64,000 nt of DNA from Algoriphagus sp. A40 (GTDB lineage Bacteria; Bacteroidota; Bacteroidia; Cytophagales; Cyclobacteriaceae): NCBI RefSeq assembly GCF_002002735.1, contig NZ_MUNY01000045.1, positions 124,001-188,000 of the forward strand, given 5' to 3'. Positions 24,616-33,465 of the stretch are shown in pieces. Every line of letters begins with the position of its first letter. The stretch's first letter is position 1. Made by a program: the position numbers and the translations under genes. The notes below the pieces were generated by a model that worked only from the letters and a program-made list of their open reading frames with translations, had not been told where the DNA came from and ran no database searches.

Positions 24616-25388
24616 TTATAGGTTTTTGCTTATGTTAATAGTATAACTACACTGAGGAAAGTTTGAACAACCCAAAAATTCACCAAACTTCCCTTTTCTT
24701 TTTATCAAGTAACTTCCACAATTGGGACAAGTTTCAGCGGTCAAATTCTGACGACTTTCTTGGATTTTCTTTTTTACCATTTTTACATGCTTGCTTCCTT
24801 CTAGACCACTCTTTAATCTCAGTTTATCTAATTGATCATAAATAGCCTGCATTTGATCAAATGATAGATTTGATTCACAATCTTGCTCTCGGATGGTTCG
24901 TAATAATCGGTTGGAATAGATACCCGGGCTCCAGTTAGTCACATTCTTCAGCACTGCTCCACCACTGAATACCACTATTGGAAAGTATTTGATTTGCGGG
25001 TATCCCAAAAGAATTCTTTTCAAAGCATAAACGTGTACATTATTCTGGTTTATCGGGTTTTTGAAGCTATACCCATTTGAGAATAGGATTTGTTTCCAGT
25101 ATTCCGAGTTCTCATGACCATAAATCCAGCCCTTATAGTTCTTGGTCTCAATTACAAAAAGCCCACTTCTGGAAATTACGATGTGATCAATCTGGGTGGT
25201 AGACTCCCCTACATTTAACAAAACATTATTTAGAACTATATATTTTTTTTATTCAGCAATTTCAGTCTGAGAGAGACCTTCAATTCTCCAAAGCGTCCTT
25301 TGATCTTTGGAATAAGAACCTTTTTGAGATATAGGTAAAATCCAAGACCAAGTAAAATACATAAAATGCCAATGACTTGTCGCTCCAT
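24616..25388 (-). pseudogene. NERD-domain nuclease-like gene with a frameshift at an A8 run
   Basis: The minus strand encodes an N-terminal membrane anchor and linker (MERQVIGILCILLGLGFYLY, then PKIKGRFGELKVSLRLKLLN) from the ATG at 25388. It then needs a frame change at the eight-base A run (T run at 25243-25250 on the plus strand) to continue as YIVLNNVLLNVGESTTQIDH. The rest holds the NERD motif ISRSGLFVIETKNYKGWIYG and a C-terminal topoisomerase-type zinc finger (CPNCGSYLI, GCSNFPQC). One more A would restore the frame. It may be a pseudogene, a phase-variable gene or a sequencing error. NERD proteins are nuclease-related. Confidence 0.75.
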
Positions 25389-25657
25389 TAAATAGCAGCT
25401 CTTTCCTCACTAAAGATTCAATTCTTATCAATTTGATGTAATTAAAAAAAAATAGCTACCCATTCCAATTGAACTTTCAATTTCACCACCACGCTCTGCG
25501 AGTAGTCACGGAGTCAATAAGATCCAGAATCAGAACCCAGGAGAGTCAACTTCCATAAAATCACCATAGGTGAAGACATACCCTCTGGGCGCTCGATCAA
25601 CGATATATTCTTAGTAATCAGTATTTTCATAATTTTTTTTTGAGTTCGCTAAAAGCA

Positions 25658-25695
25658 AAAATGTCCAGTTTTTTAATTAAAAAACTGGACATTTT
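25658..25695. terminator. 38-bp perfect palindrome, probable bidirectional terminator
   Basis: The arms AAAATGTCCAGTTTTTT and its complement meet at AATT, giving a perfect 38-bp palindrome with A and T tracts at the ends. It sits between two minus-strand genes and should stop transcription on either strand. No other feature is visible at 25389-25771. Confidence 0.65.
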
Positions 25696-25771
25696 AAGGT
25701 CTGTATAGAAAGTAAAACCATTTTTGGGAAGCCTACCGGAATGTTGGGCCGAATACAGGGCTCCATACAAA

Positions 25772-26068
25772 TCAAGCGACTACTGCAATAATTATATTGG
25801 CAATAATCGAAACTAAAAGCAGACCCCATGCAATCCATTCCCGAAGTCCGATCGGAGGTTCAAAATCAATAGATCGATACTTAAAGTCTGCCTGGGTAAG
25901 ACCATTCGGCTGAAATACTAATTCTCCAGACGTGCTAGACTTCGTTGTTACATCAAACAGCTTTTTTCTATCGATGTAATATTCCACAACCTTGTCAGTT
26001 TTCCAACGGTTTCCCTTATTCAGCGTTTTGATTTGAGTATAGGTAATGTAATTGATATGGTCACTCAT
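25772..26068 (-). CDS. Small hypothetical protein with a C-terminal membrane anchor
   Basis: A 98-residue protein: a soluble N-terminal part (MSDHINYITYTQIKTLNKG, KVVEYYIDRKKLFDVTTKS) and a single C-terminal membrane helix (WIAWGLLLVSIIANIIIAVVA). It is a tail-anchored layout. No family is recognised. It lies among defence genes and could be a small effector or regulator, but nothing in the sequence shows this. Confidence 0.5.
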   Translation of the reverse strand: MSDHINYITYTQIKTLNKGNRWKTDKVVEYYIDRKKLFDVTTKSSTSGELVFQPNGLTQADFKYRSIDFEPPIGLREWIAWGLLLVSIIANIIIAVVA

Positions 26069-26122
26069 TTTTCTTGCCTTATATTGATCATTCTAGTTTG
26101 ACTCCCATAATTTTAACACCCT

Positions 26123-26263
26123 TCAATCCCCTTTTTTATGATCGTGGGGCTTCAAGTGTGGGTACTTGGGTTGATTTTCCGGATTTACCCGTCTTCTTTC
26201 ATCCGGTTTCCCATCTTCCCTGTTTGGCTTCGGCCCTGGCTTGATCGCTTTAATCATTGTCAT
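26123..26263 (-). CDS. 46-residue basic, proline-rich small protein
   Basis: A short frame from ATG at 26263: MTMIKAIKPGPKPNREDGKP, then ERRRVNPENQPKYPHLKPHD and a basic end. It is rich in Pro, Lys, Arg and His. It is 55 bp upstream of the tail-anchored protein gene on the same strand. I have no firm family for it; the ordered composition argues for a real gene, but length leaves doubt. Confidence 0.4.
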   Translation of the reverse strand: MTMIKAIKPGPKPNREDGKPDERRRVNPENQPKYPHLKPHDHKKGD

Positions 26264-26557
26264 GGTTGTTTGTTTTAGATTAAACTTATGATTCAACTGT
26301 TTCTAAATTTAACTAAAATGGAAACAACATATGCTATTGACAAAATGATTCCGACACTGATTGTCATTTAATTAACCAATAACCCAGTAGGTCAAGAATA
26401 GCGTCTAGACTCGGTTATCGCCAACTTTAATACAGTCAAAACGCCCTTGACTGGTAATAGCTTAGGAAAATTTTGAACCGGTAGTTTTATTCCCATTGCC
26501 TTTTTAGTCAAAAAAAATGCATCTTGTTAAGAGTTTTTTCAAGTAAGATGAGTTCTG

Positions 26558-29500
26558 ATGATTGATAAGTTTCTAAAGCCCAAACAGGCCCTAAACCCAG
26601 CATTCCGAAAAGTAAAGCCCAACCGGACAGCCATTGAGAGCTTTAAATTTAATCTCATCCAGCTGATTGACCGGATCAATGAATCTGAATCGGAGGAGTT
26701 TCATAAAAATCTGGTCATTGACTTTCTGAAAAAAACCTATTACGATCCTACCCACTTCGTCAACACCAAAGGCAGAAATGATCTGGTCATCCATACCGGA
26801 GACAATGCCAAATCCAGCGTTGGGGTGATCATTGAAGCTAAAAAGCCGACCAGCAAGTCGGAAATGATCAGCAAAACCAACCTCAACCACAAGGCTTTTC
26901 AGGAGCTGGTGTTGTACTACCTGCGGGAACGCATCACCCACACTAATCTGGAAGTAAAGCATCTGGTGGTCACCAATATCCAAGAGTGGTTTATCTTCGA
27001 CGCACTTTCGTTTGATCGGCATTTTGCCCAAAACAAGGGTTTTGTTAAGCAATTTGAGGACTTTGAGGCAGGAAGATTGTCAGAGATCAAGACGGAGTTT
27101 TTCTACAAAAACATCGCCGAACCGGCCATCGAGAAGGTAAAGGATCAGATACCATTCACCTACTTTGATTTCCGCGACTACGACAAACCACTGCGAAATG
27201 CGGACAAAAGGGATGATAATAAGCTGATCGCTCTATTCAAGCTTCTCTCTCCTGAGCATTTGCTGAAGCTGCCCTTTGCCAACGACAGCAACAGCCTCGA
27301 CAGACGCTTCTATACCGAGCTGCTGCATATCATCGGGCTCACGGAGACCAAGGAGGGGGGAAAGAAACTCATCGAGCGGAAACCAAAGGGAAGCAAGAAC
27401 TCTGGAAGTATCCTGGAGGATGCAATTATCCAACTGGATACCTATGACAAGATCAGTCAATTGGCAAGGCCCAGTCAATACGGCAATACATCTGAGGAAC
27501 GTCTTTTCAACGTCGGTTTGGAGCTGAGCATCACCTGGATTAATCGGGTGCTGTTCCTGAAGCTTTTGGAAGCGCAACTGATCTCCTATCATAAGGGAAA
27601 TAAGTCCTACGCTTTTCTGAACAAGAAGAAAATCCATGATTGGGACGATTTGAATTCCCTGTTTTTTCAGGTACTGGCTAAGAAAACCGAGGAAAGAAAT
27701 GAGGATGTACGGGTAACTTTCGCCCAAGTCCCCTATCTGAACTCCTCCCTGTTTGAACCAACAGACATGGAGCAAAAGACCATCATGGTCAATTTTCTGA
27801 AAAATGAGAAGACCATTCCGGTGATTTCGTCCACGGTGATGAAGGACGGCCAAGGCAAAAAACTCACGGGTGAACTCACCACTCTGGAATATCTCTTCCG
27901 CTTCTTGGATGCCTATGACTTTGCCAGCGAGGGCTCGGAAGAAATCCAGGAAGACAACAAAACGCTGATCAATGCCTCAGTGCTGGGCTTGATCTTCGAA
28001 AAAATCAACGGCTATAAGGACGGCTCGTTCTTTACACCCGGCTTTATCACCATGTATATGTGCCGCGAGACGATCCGCAAGGCGGTGATCCAGAAGTTTA
28101 AAGAGGCCAAAGGCTGGGAGGTTGAGAATATAACGCAGCTCTATGACAAGATCGAAGACCGAACTGAAGCCAACGCGCTCATCAATTCACTGAAGATCTG
28201 CGACCCCGCCGTAGGTTCCGGGCATTTTCTTGTGTCTGCTCTGAATGAAATCATCGCTGTCAAAAATGATTTGAAGATCCTTCAGTATCGATCGGGCAAA
28301 CGTCTTAAAGAATATCAGGTCGAAGTAGTCAATGATGAACTGATCGTGACGGATGAAGATGGAGAACTCTTCGAATACCATCCCCACAACAAAGAGTCTC
28401 AACGAATCCAAGAGACACTCTTCCATGAGAAGCAGACGATCATCGAAAACTGTCTTTTCGGGGTGGATATCAATCCCAATTCGGTCAAGATTTGCCGATT
28501 AAGGCTTTGGATTGAGCTCTTGAAGAGTGCTTATTATAAACAAGACCTGCCAGGTTTTGAAAACCTGGCAGGTCTAAACGAGTTGGAAACTCTGCCGAAT
28601 ATCGACATCAATATCAAGGTCGGCAATTCCCTGGTTTCACGCTTTGCACTGGACTCTGATCTCAAGTCTGCGCTTAAAGGCTCCTGGAAGATTGAAGACT
28701 ACAAGACGGCGGTTTCCACCTATTGCAATGCGAAGAGCAAGGACGAAAAACGGGCAATGGAAGCCCTGATCGCCCAGATCAAAACCAACTTTCGGTCCGA
28801 GATCTCCAAAAATGATCCGAAAATTCAGCGCAAATCCAAACTGGGAGGCGAGTTGTATAACCTCACCAGCCAGACCGCAATCTTCGAAGAATCTGCCAAA
28901 GAGAAGAAGATCCGTCTGGCCAAAGTGGAAAAAGTGTCTGCGGAGCTCAACAAACTCGATACTCAGATAGAGGAAATCAAAGCCAACCAGATCTATGAGA
29001 ATGCCTTTGAATGGCGGTTTGAATTTCCAGAGGTGCTGAATGACGAAGGCGATTTTGTGGGATTCGATGTGGTGATTGGCAATCCGCCCTACATCCGTCA
29101 GGAGGAATTCTCTTCCTTGAAACCCTATCTACAAAGCAGATTTCAAACCTTTGCAGGCACCGCCGATCTCTATGTGTACTTCGTGGAACTGAGTATGAAT
29201 CTGCTCAAAGATTCCGGAGACTTCGTCTTTATCATTCCCAATAAATGGATGCGTGCCGGGTATGGTAAGGCTTTGAGAAGCTATGTCAAAGGATTTGCCA
29301 TTCACGAACTGTTGGATTTTGGGGATTTGCAGGTCTTTGAGGAAGCCACCACCTATCCGCTAATTATTGCGTTGGGTAAAAGCTCACCGGGGGCGAATTT
29401 CAACGCAGTTAACCTGAATACGCTGGATTTCCCGAATGGAATGGAAAACTACCTGAGAGAAAACAAACTCGAGGTCTCTCCTGCTGGCTTGGCTGAAGAA

Positions 29501-30352
29501 GGCTGGACACTGACTGACAGTCGATCTCAAGCACTCCTACTTAAGCTCAAATCACAGGGCGTTCCGCTTTCGGAATACGTGGACGGAAAAATCTTCTACG
29601 GGATCAAAACAGGCTACAATGAAGCTTTTGTCATCGACCTAGCCACCAAAGAGCGATTGATTGCGGAAGATCCAAAAAGCTCCGAGCTTATCAAACCCTT
29701 TTTGGCTGGAAGAGATATCAAGCGGTATCAGCAACCGAAGAGTGACAAGTTTTTGATTTTACTGAAAAATGGACAGACCAAGGAGCTGTTTGGCAATCTG
29801 GACGAAAGTCAAGCTTTTGAGAAAATTTTCGAAGCCTACCCTGCTGTGATGGGACATCTGAAAAACCATGTAACCAAAGCAAAAGCGCGGTACGATCAAG
29901 GTCAATATTGGTGGGAGTTGAGAGCTTGCGACTACTACGAGGAGTTTGAGAAGGAGAAAATATTGTACCAAGAAATTGCTACCTATCAATCGTTTACCTT
30001 GGATACCGAGGGATATTACACCAACAATAAACTATTCCTACTTTCAAATGTCACTAAGGAACTATTGGGATTTTTGAATTCGAAGTTGGTGTGGTTCTAC
30101 CTCAATAATACGACGTCCAAGCTTAGAGGGGATGCACTTGCCATGCAATCTCCTTATATCCTGTCAATTCCCACTTTGGAGGAAGTGGTGAACAATATAG
30201 CTTTAGCGCAAAAAGTGGATTTGATTCTGAATCAAAGCGATCCTACTCAGATTAAAGTACTGGAAGCCGAAATCGACCAATTGGTTTTTGAGCTGTATGG
30301 GTTGAGTGAGGAGGAGATTGGGATAGTGGACTATAACAAATCAATTATATGA
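26558..30352 (+). CDS. Type IIG (Eco57I-like) fused restriction endonuclease-methyltransferase
   Basis: A 1264-residue single-chain enzyme. The N-terminus carries a PD-(D/E)XK-like nuclease (GRNDLVIHTG, VGVIIEAKKP, about 72-96). A helical connector follows, then an adenine methyltransferase with SAM motif DPAVGSGHF (about 549) and catalytic NPPYI (about 842). The C-terminal TaqI-like specificity part holds YGIKTGYNEAFVID and IKPFLAGRDIKRYQ. It would methylate and cut DNA at its own site without further subunits. The gene overlaps a TIR-like gene by 4 bp. A 33-bp palindromic repeat has inserted in frame (28543-28575). Confidence 0.9.
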   Translation: MIDKFLKPKQALNPAFRKVKPNRTAIESFKFNLIQLIDRINESESEEFHKNLVIDFLKKTYYDPTHFVNTKGRNDLVIHTGDNAKSSVGVIIEAKKPTSKSEMISKTNLNHKAFQELVLYYLRERITHTNLEVKHLVVTNIQEWFIFDALSFDRHFAQNKGFVKQFEDFEAGRLSEIKTEFFYKNIAEPAIEKVKDQIPFTYFDFRDYDKPLRNADKRDDNKLIALFKLLSPEHLLKLPFANDSNSLDRRFYTELLHIIGLTETKEGGKKLIERKPKGSKNSGSILEDAIIQLDTYDKISQLARPSQYGNTSEERLFNVGLELSITWINRVLFLKLLEAQLISYHKGNKSYAFLNKKKIHDWDDLNSLFFQVLAKKTEERNEDVRVTFAQVPYLNSSLFEPTDMEQKTIMVNFLKNEKTIPVISSTVMKDGQGKKLTGELTTLEYLFRFLDAYDFASEGSEEIQEDNKTLINASVLGLIFEKINGYKDGSFFTPGFITMYMCRETIRKAVIQKFKEAKGWEVENITQLYDKIEDRTEANALINSLKICDPAVGSGHFLVSALNEIIAVKNDLKILQYRSGKRLKEYQVEVVNDELIVTDEDGELFEYHPHNKESQRIQETLFHEKQTIIENCLFGVDINPNSVKICRLRLWIELLKSAYYKQDLPGFENLAGLNELETLPNIDINIKVGNSLVSRFALDSDLKSALKGSWKIEDYKTAVSTYCNAKSKDEKRAMEALIAQIKTNFRSEISKNDPKIQRKSKLGGELYNLTSQTAIFEESAKEKKIRLAKVEKVSAELNKLDTQIEEIKANQIYENAFEWRFEFPEVLNDEGDFVGFDVVIGNPPYIRQEEFSSLKPYLQSRFQTFAGTADLYVYFVELSMNLLKDSGDFVFIIPNKWMRAGYGKALRSYVKGFAIHELLDFGDLQVFEEATTYPLIIALGKSSPGANFNAVNLNTLDFPNGMENYLRENKLEVSPAGLAEEGWTLTDSRSQALLLKLKSQGVPLSEYVDGKIFYGIKTGYNEAFVIDLATKERLIAEDPKSSELIKPFLAGRDIKRYQQPKSDKFLILLKNGQTKELFGNLDESQAFEKIFEAYPAVMGHLKNHVTKAKARYDQGQYWWELRACDYYEEFEKEKILYQEIATYQSFTLDTEGYYTNNKLFLLSNVTKELLGFLNSKLVWFYLNNTTSKLRGDALAMQSPYILSIPTLEEVVNNIALAQKVDLILNQSDPTQIKVLEAEIDQLVFELYGLSEEEIGIVDYNKSII
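28543..28575. repeat. 33-bp palindromic repeat inside the type IIG gene
   Basis: The arms AGACCTGCCAGGTTTT and AAAACCTGGCAGGTCT flank a single G, forming a perfect palindrome. I recall this sequence as a dispersed intergenic repeat in Bacteroidota genomes. Here it is in frame and encodes DLPGFENLAGL between a methyltransferase helix (LLKSAYYK) and LETLPNIDINIK. Confidence 0.75.
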
Positions 30353-31266
30353 GAAGTCAATTAGTAAATCCTAGATACGAGGTATTATACAATGATTTAG
30401 ACAATTTGGGAATTGGTCATTTTCTACAAAGTAGAGAGTTTAAAAAATTACTAGTTTTAGAAGGTATCGATCATTCATGGAGAAATTTGTTGGAAAAAGC
30501 TAGATATGAACGAACATATGTCATTGCCGGACACGATCATGACTATGGTGACAATTTGACAGTCTTTACTTTTTTTATAAATATGATAGAAGAGAGTGAG
30601 AAGGTATTAAATTTTATAATTAAATTAATTTCTATTTTTATTTCAGAATTTAAAGAAAAGAGAGATTTTTCAAATATCATTGAAGATTTTGAATTATTAA
30701 AAATCAATCCAAACCACCTCTTGGAAATAATGAATTCTATAGAAAAAAATAGGCTTTTAGAGACTGAAATTTCAAAAAAAGAGTCTTCACTTAAGGAAGA
30801 AACTGCAATTGGTGATAAAAAAAATATTTTCATCGTCCATGGCCATGACAATGCCCTTAAATCAGAAGTAACACTTTTTTTAAGAAAAATCAAACTTAAT
30901 CCATTAATATTAAATGATTTACCTTTACACGGAGAGACAATTATTGAAAAGATAGAGAAATATAGCAATGTGGACTATGCGATTGTTTTAATGACGCCTG
31001 ACGACTTAGGGAAATCTAAGACTCAAAAAAAGTACATGAAACGAGCACGGCAAAATGTAATTTTAGAGTTAGGTTATTTCATATCTAAATTAGGCCGAGA
31101 TAACGTAGCTATTATATGTGAAAAAGATATTGAAATCCCTTCAGATATTAATGGCATACTTTATATTGTAAATTCCGAAAATTCATGGCAATTAAAAATT
31201 GCAATGGAACTAGAAAGCAGGGGGTTCGATATTGACTTTAATCTATTTAAATACAGTGTCAAATAA
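30349..31266 (+). CDS. TIR-like nucleotide-binding protein (PF10137 type)
   Basis: A 305-residue protein. The first 155 residues are helical and unrecognised. Residues about 158-290 match the predicted nucleotide-binding TIR-like family (PF10137): NIFIVHGHDNALKSEV, YAIVLMTPDDLGKS, and RARQNVILELGYFISKLGRD (E240 is a candidate catalytic Glu). Related TIR domains degrade NAD in CBASS and similar defence. The gene overlaps the type IIG gene by 4 bp (ATGA), so they are co-translated. It is notably AT-rich compared with the type IIG gene, hinting at separate origin. Confidence 0.82.
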   Translation: MRSQLVNPRYEVLYNDLDNLGIGHFLQSREFKKLLVLEGIDHSWRNLLEKARYERTYVIAGHDHDYGDNLTVFTFFINMIEESEKVLNFIIKLISIFISEFKEKRDFSNIIEDFELLKINPNHLLEIMNSIEKNRLLETEISKKESSLKEETAIGDKKNIFIVHGHDNALKSEVTLFLRKIKLNPLILNDLPLHGETIIEKIEKYSNVDYAIVLMTPDDLGKSKTQKKYMKRARQNVILELGYFISKLGRDNVAIICEKDIEIPSDINGILYIVNSENSWQLKIAMELESRGFDIDFNLFKYSVK

Positions 31267-31278
31267 GAAGAATTTATT

Positions 31279-31815
31279 TTGAAAGCCAACGAACTCCAAA
31301 TAGTCAAATTTCTAAAGTCACCAGATGTACAGTTTGTGATTCCGATCTACCAAAGGAATTATGACTGGACTATTACGGAATGTCGGGAATTTGCAAGTTC
31401 AAAGGTTGATAGCTCGAAGGTTGATAGCTCGAAGGTTGATAGCTCGAATGTTGATAGCTCAAAGGTTGATAGCTCGAATATTGATAGCTCAAAGGTTGAT
31501 AGCTCAAAGGTTGACAGCTTTAAAAAACTTTCGGCCAAAAAGTTCTCAAAAAAAGAGCTTTTCGAAAAAATAAGAAGCTCATGTGAGAATGATTTTAAAA
31601 CGATTGAAGAAATAGCCGATGATATCGGGCGTAACACAACCTATTTGAAAAATAAAATTTTTCCTGAGATGATAGATAGAGCTTGGATTGATCGAAAGGC
31701 TATATCCAAATATTACTCATCCCCACCAGGCCTACAAGGCTACCAACTAATTGCTGCCAAACAACAGAAAGGTCTAAACCATGAAGAAGAAATCCAGATC
31801 CAAAGAAATCGCTGA
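31279..31815 (+). pseudogene. Chimeric DUF262 fragment with repeat linker and winged-helix tail
   Basis: The 178-codon frame (TTG start) begins with the first ~35 residues of a DUF262/GmrS-like protein (FLKSPDVQFVIPIYQRNYDW), then breaks into eight SSKVD-like repeats, and ends with an unrelated winged-helix-like region (KTIEEIADDIGRNTTYLKNK). DUF262 proteins are normally several hundred residues long and end in an HNH domain, which is absent. It is likely a recombination product of two genes. It overlaps the Mrr-type gene by 35 bp. A function as a small DNA-binding protein cannot be excluded. Confidence 0.6.
31396..31515. repeat. Minisatellite of eight 15-bp units
   Basis: Eight tandem 15-bp units resembling AGCTCGAAGGTTGAT run from 31396 to 31515 with few substitutions. 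They encode SSKVD/SSNVD/SSNID pentapeptides. A 15-bp unit keeps frame when copy number changes. Confidence 0.9.
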
Positions 31816-32692
31816 GAAGACCATTTTTGCCTCCTTTCAAATATTGAAAGAAGCCGGGGGTGAGGTGCGAGGCAGCGAAGTGGTTGAGAAATTGAGGGAA
31901 AGACTCACTTTTGACGAATACGAAAACTTCCGCTACGAAAAGACCGGCTATATCCGCTGGGAAAGCATTCTGCATTTTTTCACCATTGACTGTATGAAAG
32001 CGGGATATATGCGAAAGCAGAGCGGAATGTGGGTTTTGACAGAGGAAGGAGAAGAGGCAATGAAACTTGGTCCCGAAAGGCTCCTCTCCACCGCTACTAA
32101 AAAATACAGGGAATGGGATGCCCTGAACAAGCAAAATAAGGAATCGGATATATCCCAAGACATCGATATAGATGACACTGAGGAGATTTCCCAAAAACAG
32201 GAAGCCTTGCTTTCCCAATACGAGTCGAGTGCACTGGATGGTATTCGGGAATTTGTCAACCGCAAAAATCCTTATGAATTTCAAGACTTGGTGGCCGAAC
32301 TGCTGAAGGCTATGGGCTACCATATCGCACTTGTAGCACCCAAAGGACGTGACGGGGGTATAGATATCATCGCCTACACCGATCCGCTGGGTGTCAATTC
32401 CCCCCGCATCATTGTCCAAGTAAAACACCGACCCGAAAACAATGTAAGCTCAGACGAGATCCAAAAGCTTTCCGGAACAATGAAGCGAAATTCCGACGTG
32501 GGTATCTTTGTTACTTCTGGTGATTTTAGCAATCCGGCAAAACAAGAAGCCACCTCCGCTTACAAACATATCGAACTGATCGACTTCTCGCGGTTTGTTA
32601 AACTTTGGATAGAATATTACCCGAGGATGTCAGATGAGCAAAAAAACATGCTTCCTCTACATGCGGTGTATTTTCTAGGCAGTAAAGAATAG
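31781..32692 (+). CDS. Mrr-type PD-(D/E)XK restriction endonuclease
   Basis: A 303-residue protein with an N-terminal winged-helix Mrr_N-like part (ASFQILKEAGGEVRGSEVVE), an acidic linker, and a C-terminal Mrr catalytic domain: NPYEFQDLVAELLKAMGYHI, GRDGGIDIIAYTD (D195) and IIVQVKHR (Q213, K215). Mrr-like enzymes cut modified DNA. The start codon lies inside the end of the chimeric frame before it. A gap of 5 bp separates it from the AbiGi gene, so they are probably one transcript. Confidence 0.88.
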   Translation: MKKKSRSKEIAEKTIFASFQILKEAGGEVRGSEVVEKLRERLTFDEYENFRYEKTGYIRWESILHFFTIDCMKAGYMRKQSGMWVLTEEGEEAMKLGPERLLSTATKKYREWDALNKQNKESDISQDIDIDDTEEISQKQEALLSQYESSALDGIREFVNRKNPYEFQDLVAELLKAMGYHIALVAPKGRDGGIDIIAYTDPLGVNSPRIIVQVKHRPENNVSSDEIQKLSGTMKRNSDVGIFVTSGDFSNPAKQEATSAYKHIELIDFSRFVKLWIEYYPRMSDEQKNMLPLHAVYFLGSKE

Positions 32693-32697
32693 ATATT

Positions 32698-33465
32698 ATG
32701 GGAACTCACTATGAAAATTTAAGCTCTAATACACTATTCCATTTCACACCTAAATTAGAATATTTGCAAAGTATCCTCCTAAATAATTTTCAACCAAGGT
32801 ACAGTTTAGAGAGCTCTTCATTTCTAAATAACAAATTACTTAATATGGATTTAGCCTATCCAATGGTATGTTTTTGTGATATCCCCCTTTCAAAACTAAA
32901 GAGACATATTGGAACTTATGGAAACTACGGTTTAGGATTAAAAAAAGAATGGGGAAGTAGAAATCATTTAAGTCCTGTTTTTTACACAAGAAAAGGCTCA
33001 AATACTACTAATTCATTTGAACAATTAATGTATTGGTTTATTAGCATTAAAGCTAAATTGAATTATGAAGAGCAAAAAATCTATTCGCAACGATTTTCTG
33101 AAATATTAATGCATACCAAACCATACTATGGAAAGATGTATAGAAACGGTAAAGCAGTTAATAAACGGTTTTATGATGAAAGAGAATGGCGATGGATACC
33201 GAAACTTGATCACAAAAAATTCAGATCACATTTAAGTAAAGATGAATTAGAAATCGACAGTATTAAATTTAATCAAATAGTCTCTGAACATAGAAGACTT
33301 AAATTTACACCTAGTGACATCGAATATATAATTCTGAATAGTGAAAATGAGATTGATGGTTTTATTAATGTTTTAGAAGGGGAAGATTTGAAATATGATT
33401 CAAAAACTATAAAAAAACTAACTAGCAGAATTATTACAAAAGATCAAATACGGAATGATTTCTAG
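32698..33465 (+). CDS. AbiGi-family abortive-infection protein
   Basis: A 255-residue protein with the AbiGi signature: NTLFHFTPKLEYLQSILLNN, PMVCFCDIPLSKLKRHIGTY and GNYGLGLKKEWGSRN. AbiG of Lactococcus needs AbiGi with AbiGii; here no AbiGii-like gene follows. Instead a membrane-anchored PD-(D/E)XK gene overlaps it by 11 bp. The gene is AT-rich compared with its neighbours. The molecular role of AbiGi is not established; the family is described as a putative antitoxin. Confidence 0.8.
   Translation: MGTHYENLSSNTLFHFTPKLEYLQSILLNNFQPRYSLESSSFLNNKLLNMDLAYPMVCFCDIPLSKLKRHIGTYGNYGLGLKKEWGSRNHLSPVFYTRKGSNTTNSFEQLMYWFISIKAKLNYEEQKIYSQRFSEILMHTKPYYGKMYRNGKAVNKRFYDEREWRWIPKLDHKKFRSHLSKDELEIDSIKFNQIVSEHRRLKFTPSDIEYIILNSENEIDGFINVLEGEDLKYDSKTIKKLTSRIITKDQIRNDF

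Noticed and set aside
31396..31515. CRISPR-like repeat array
   Set aside because: Units are contiguous 15-mers without spacers; a minisatellite, not a CRISPR.
31359..31637. Minus-strand frame with ELSTF repeats
   Set aside because: It is the complement of the 15-bp minisatellite, not an independent protein.
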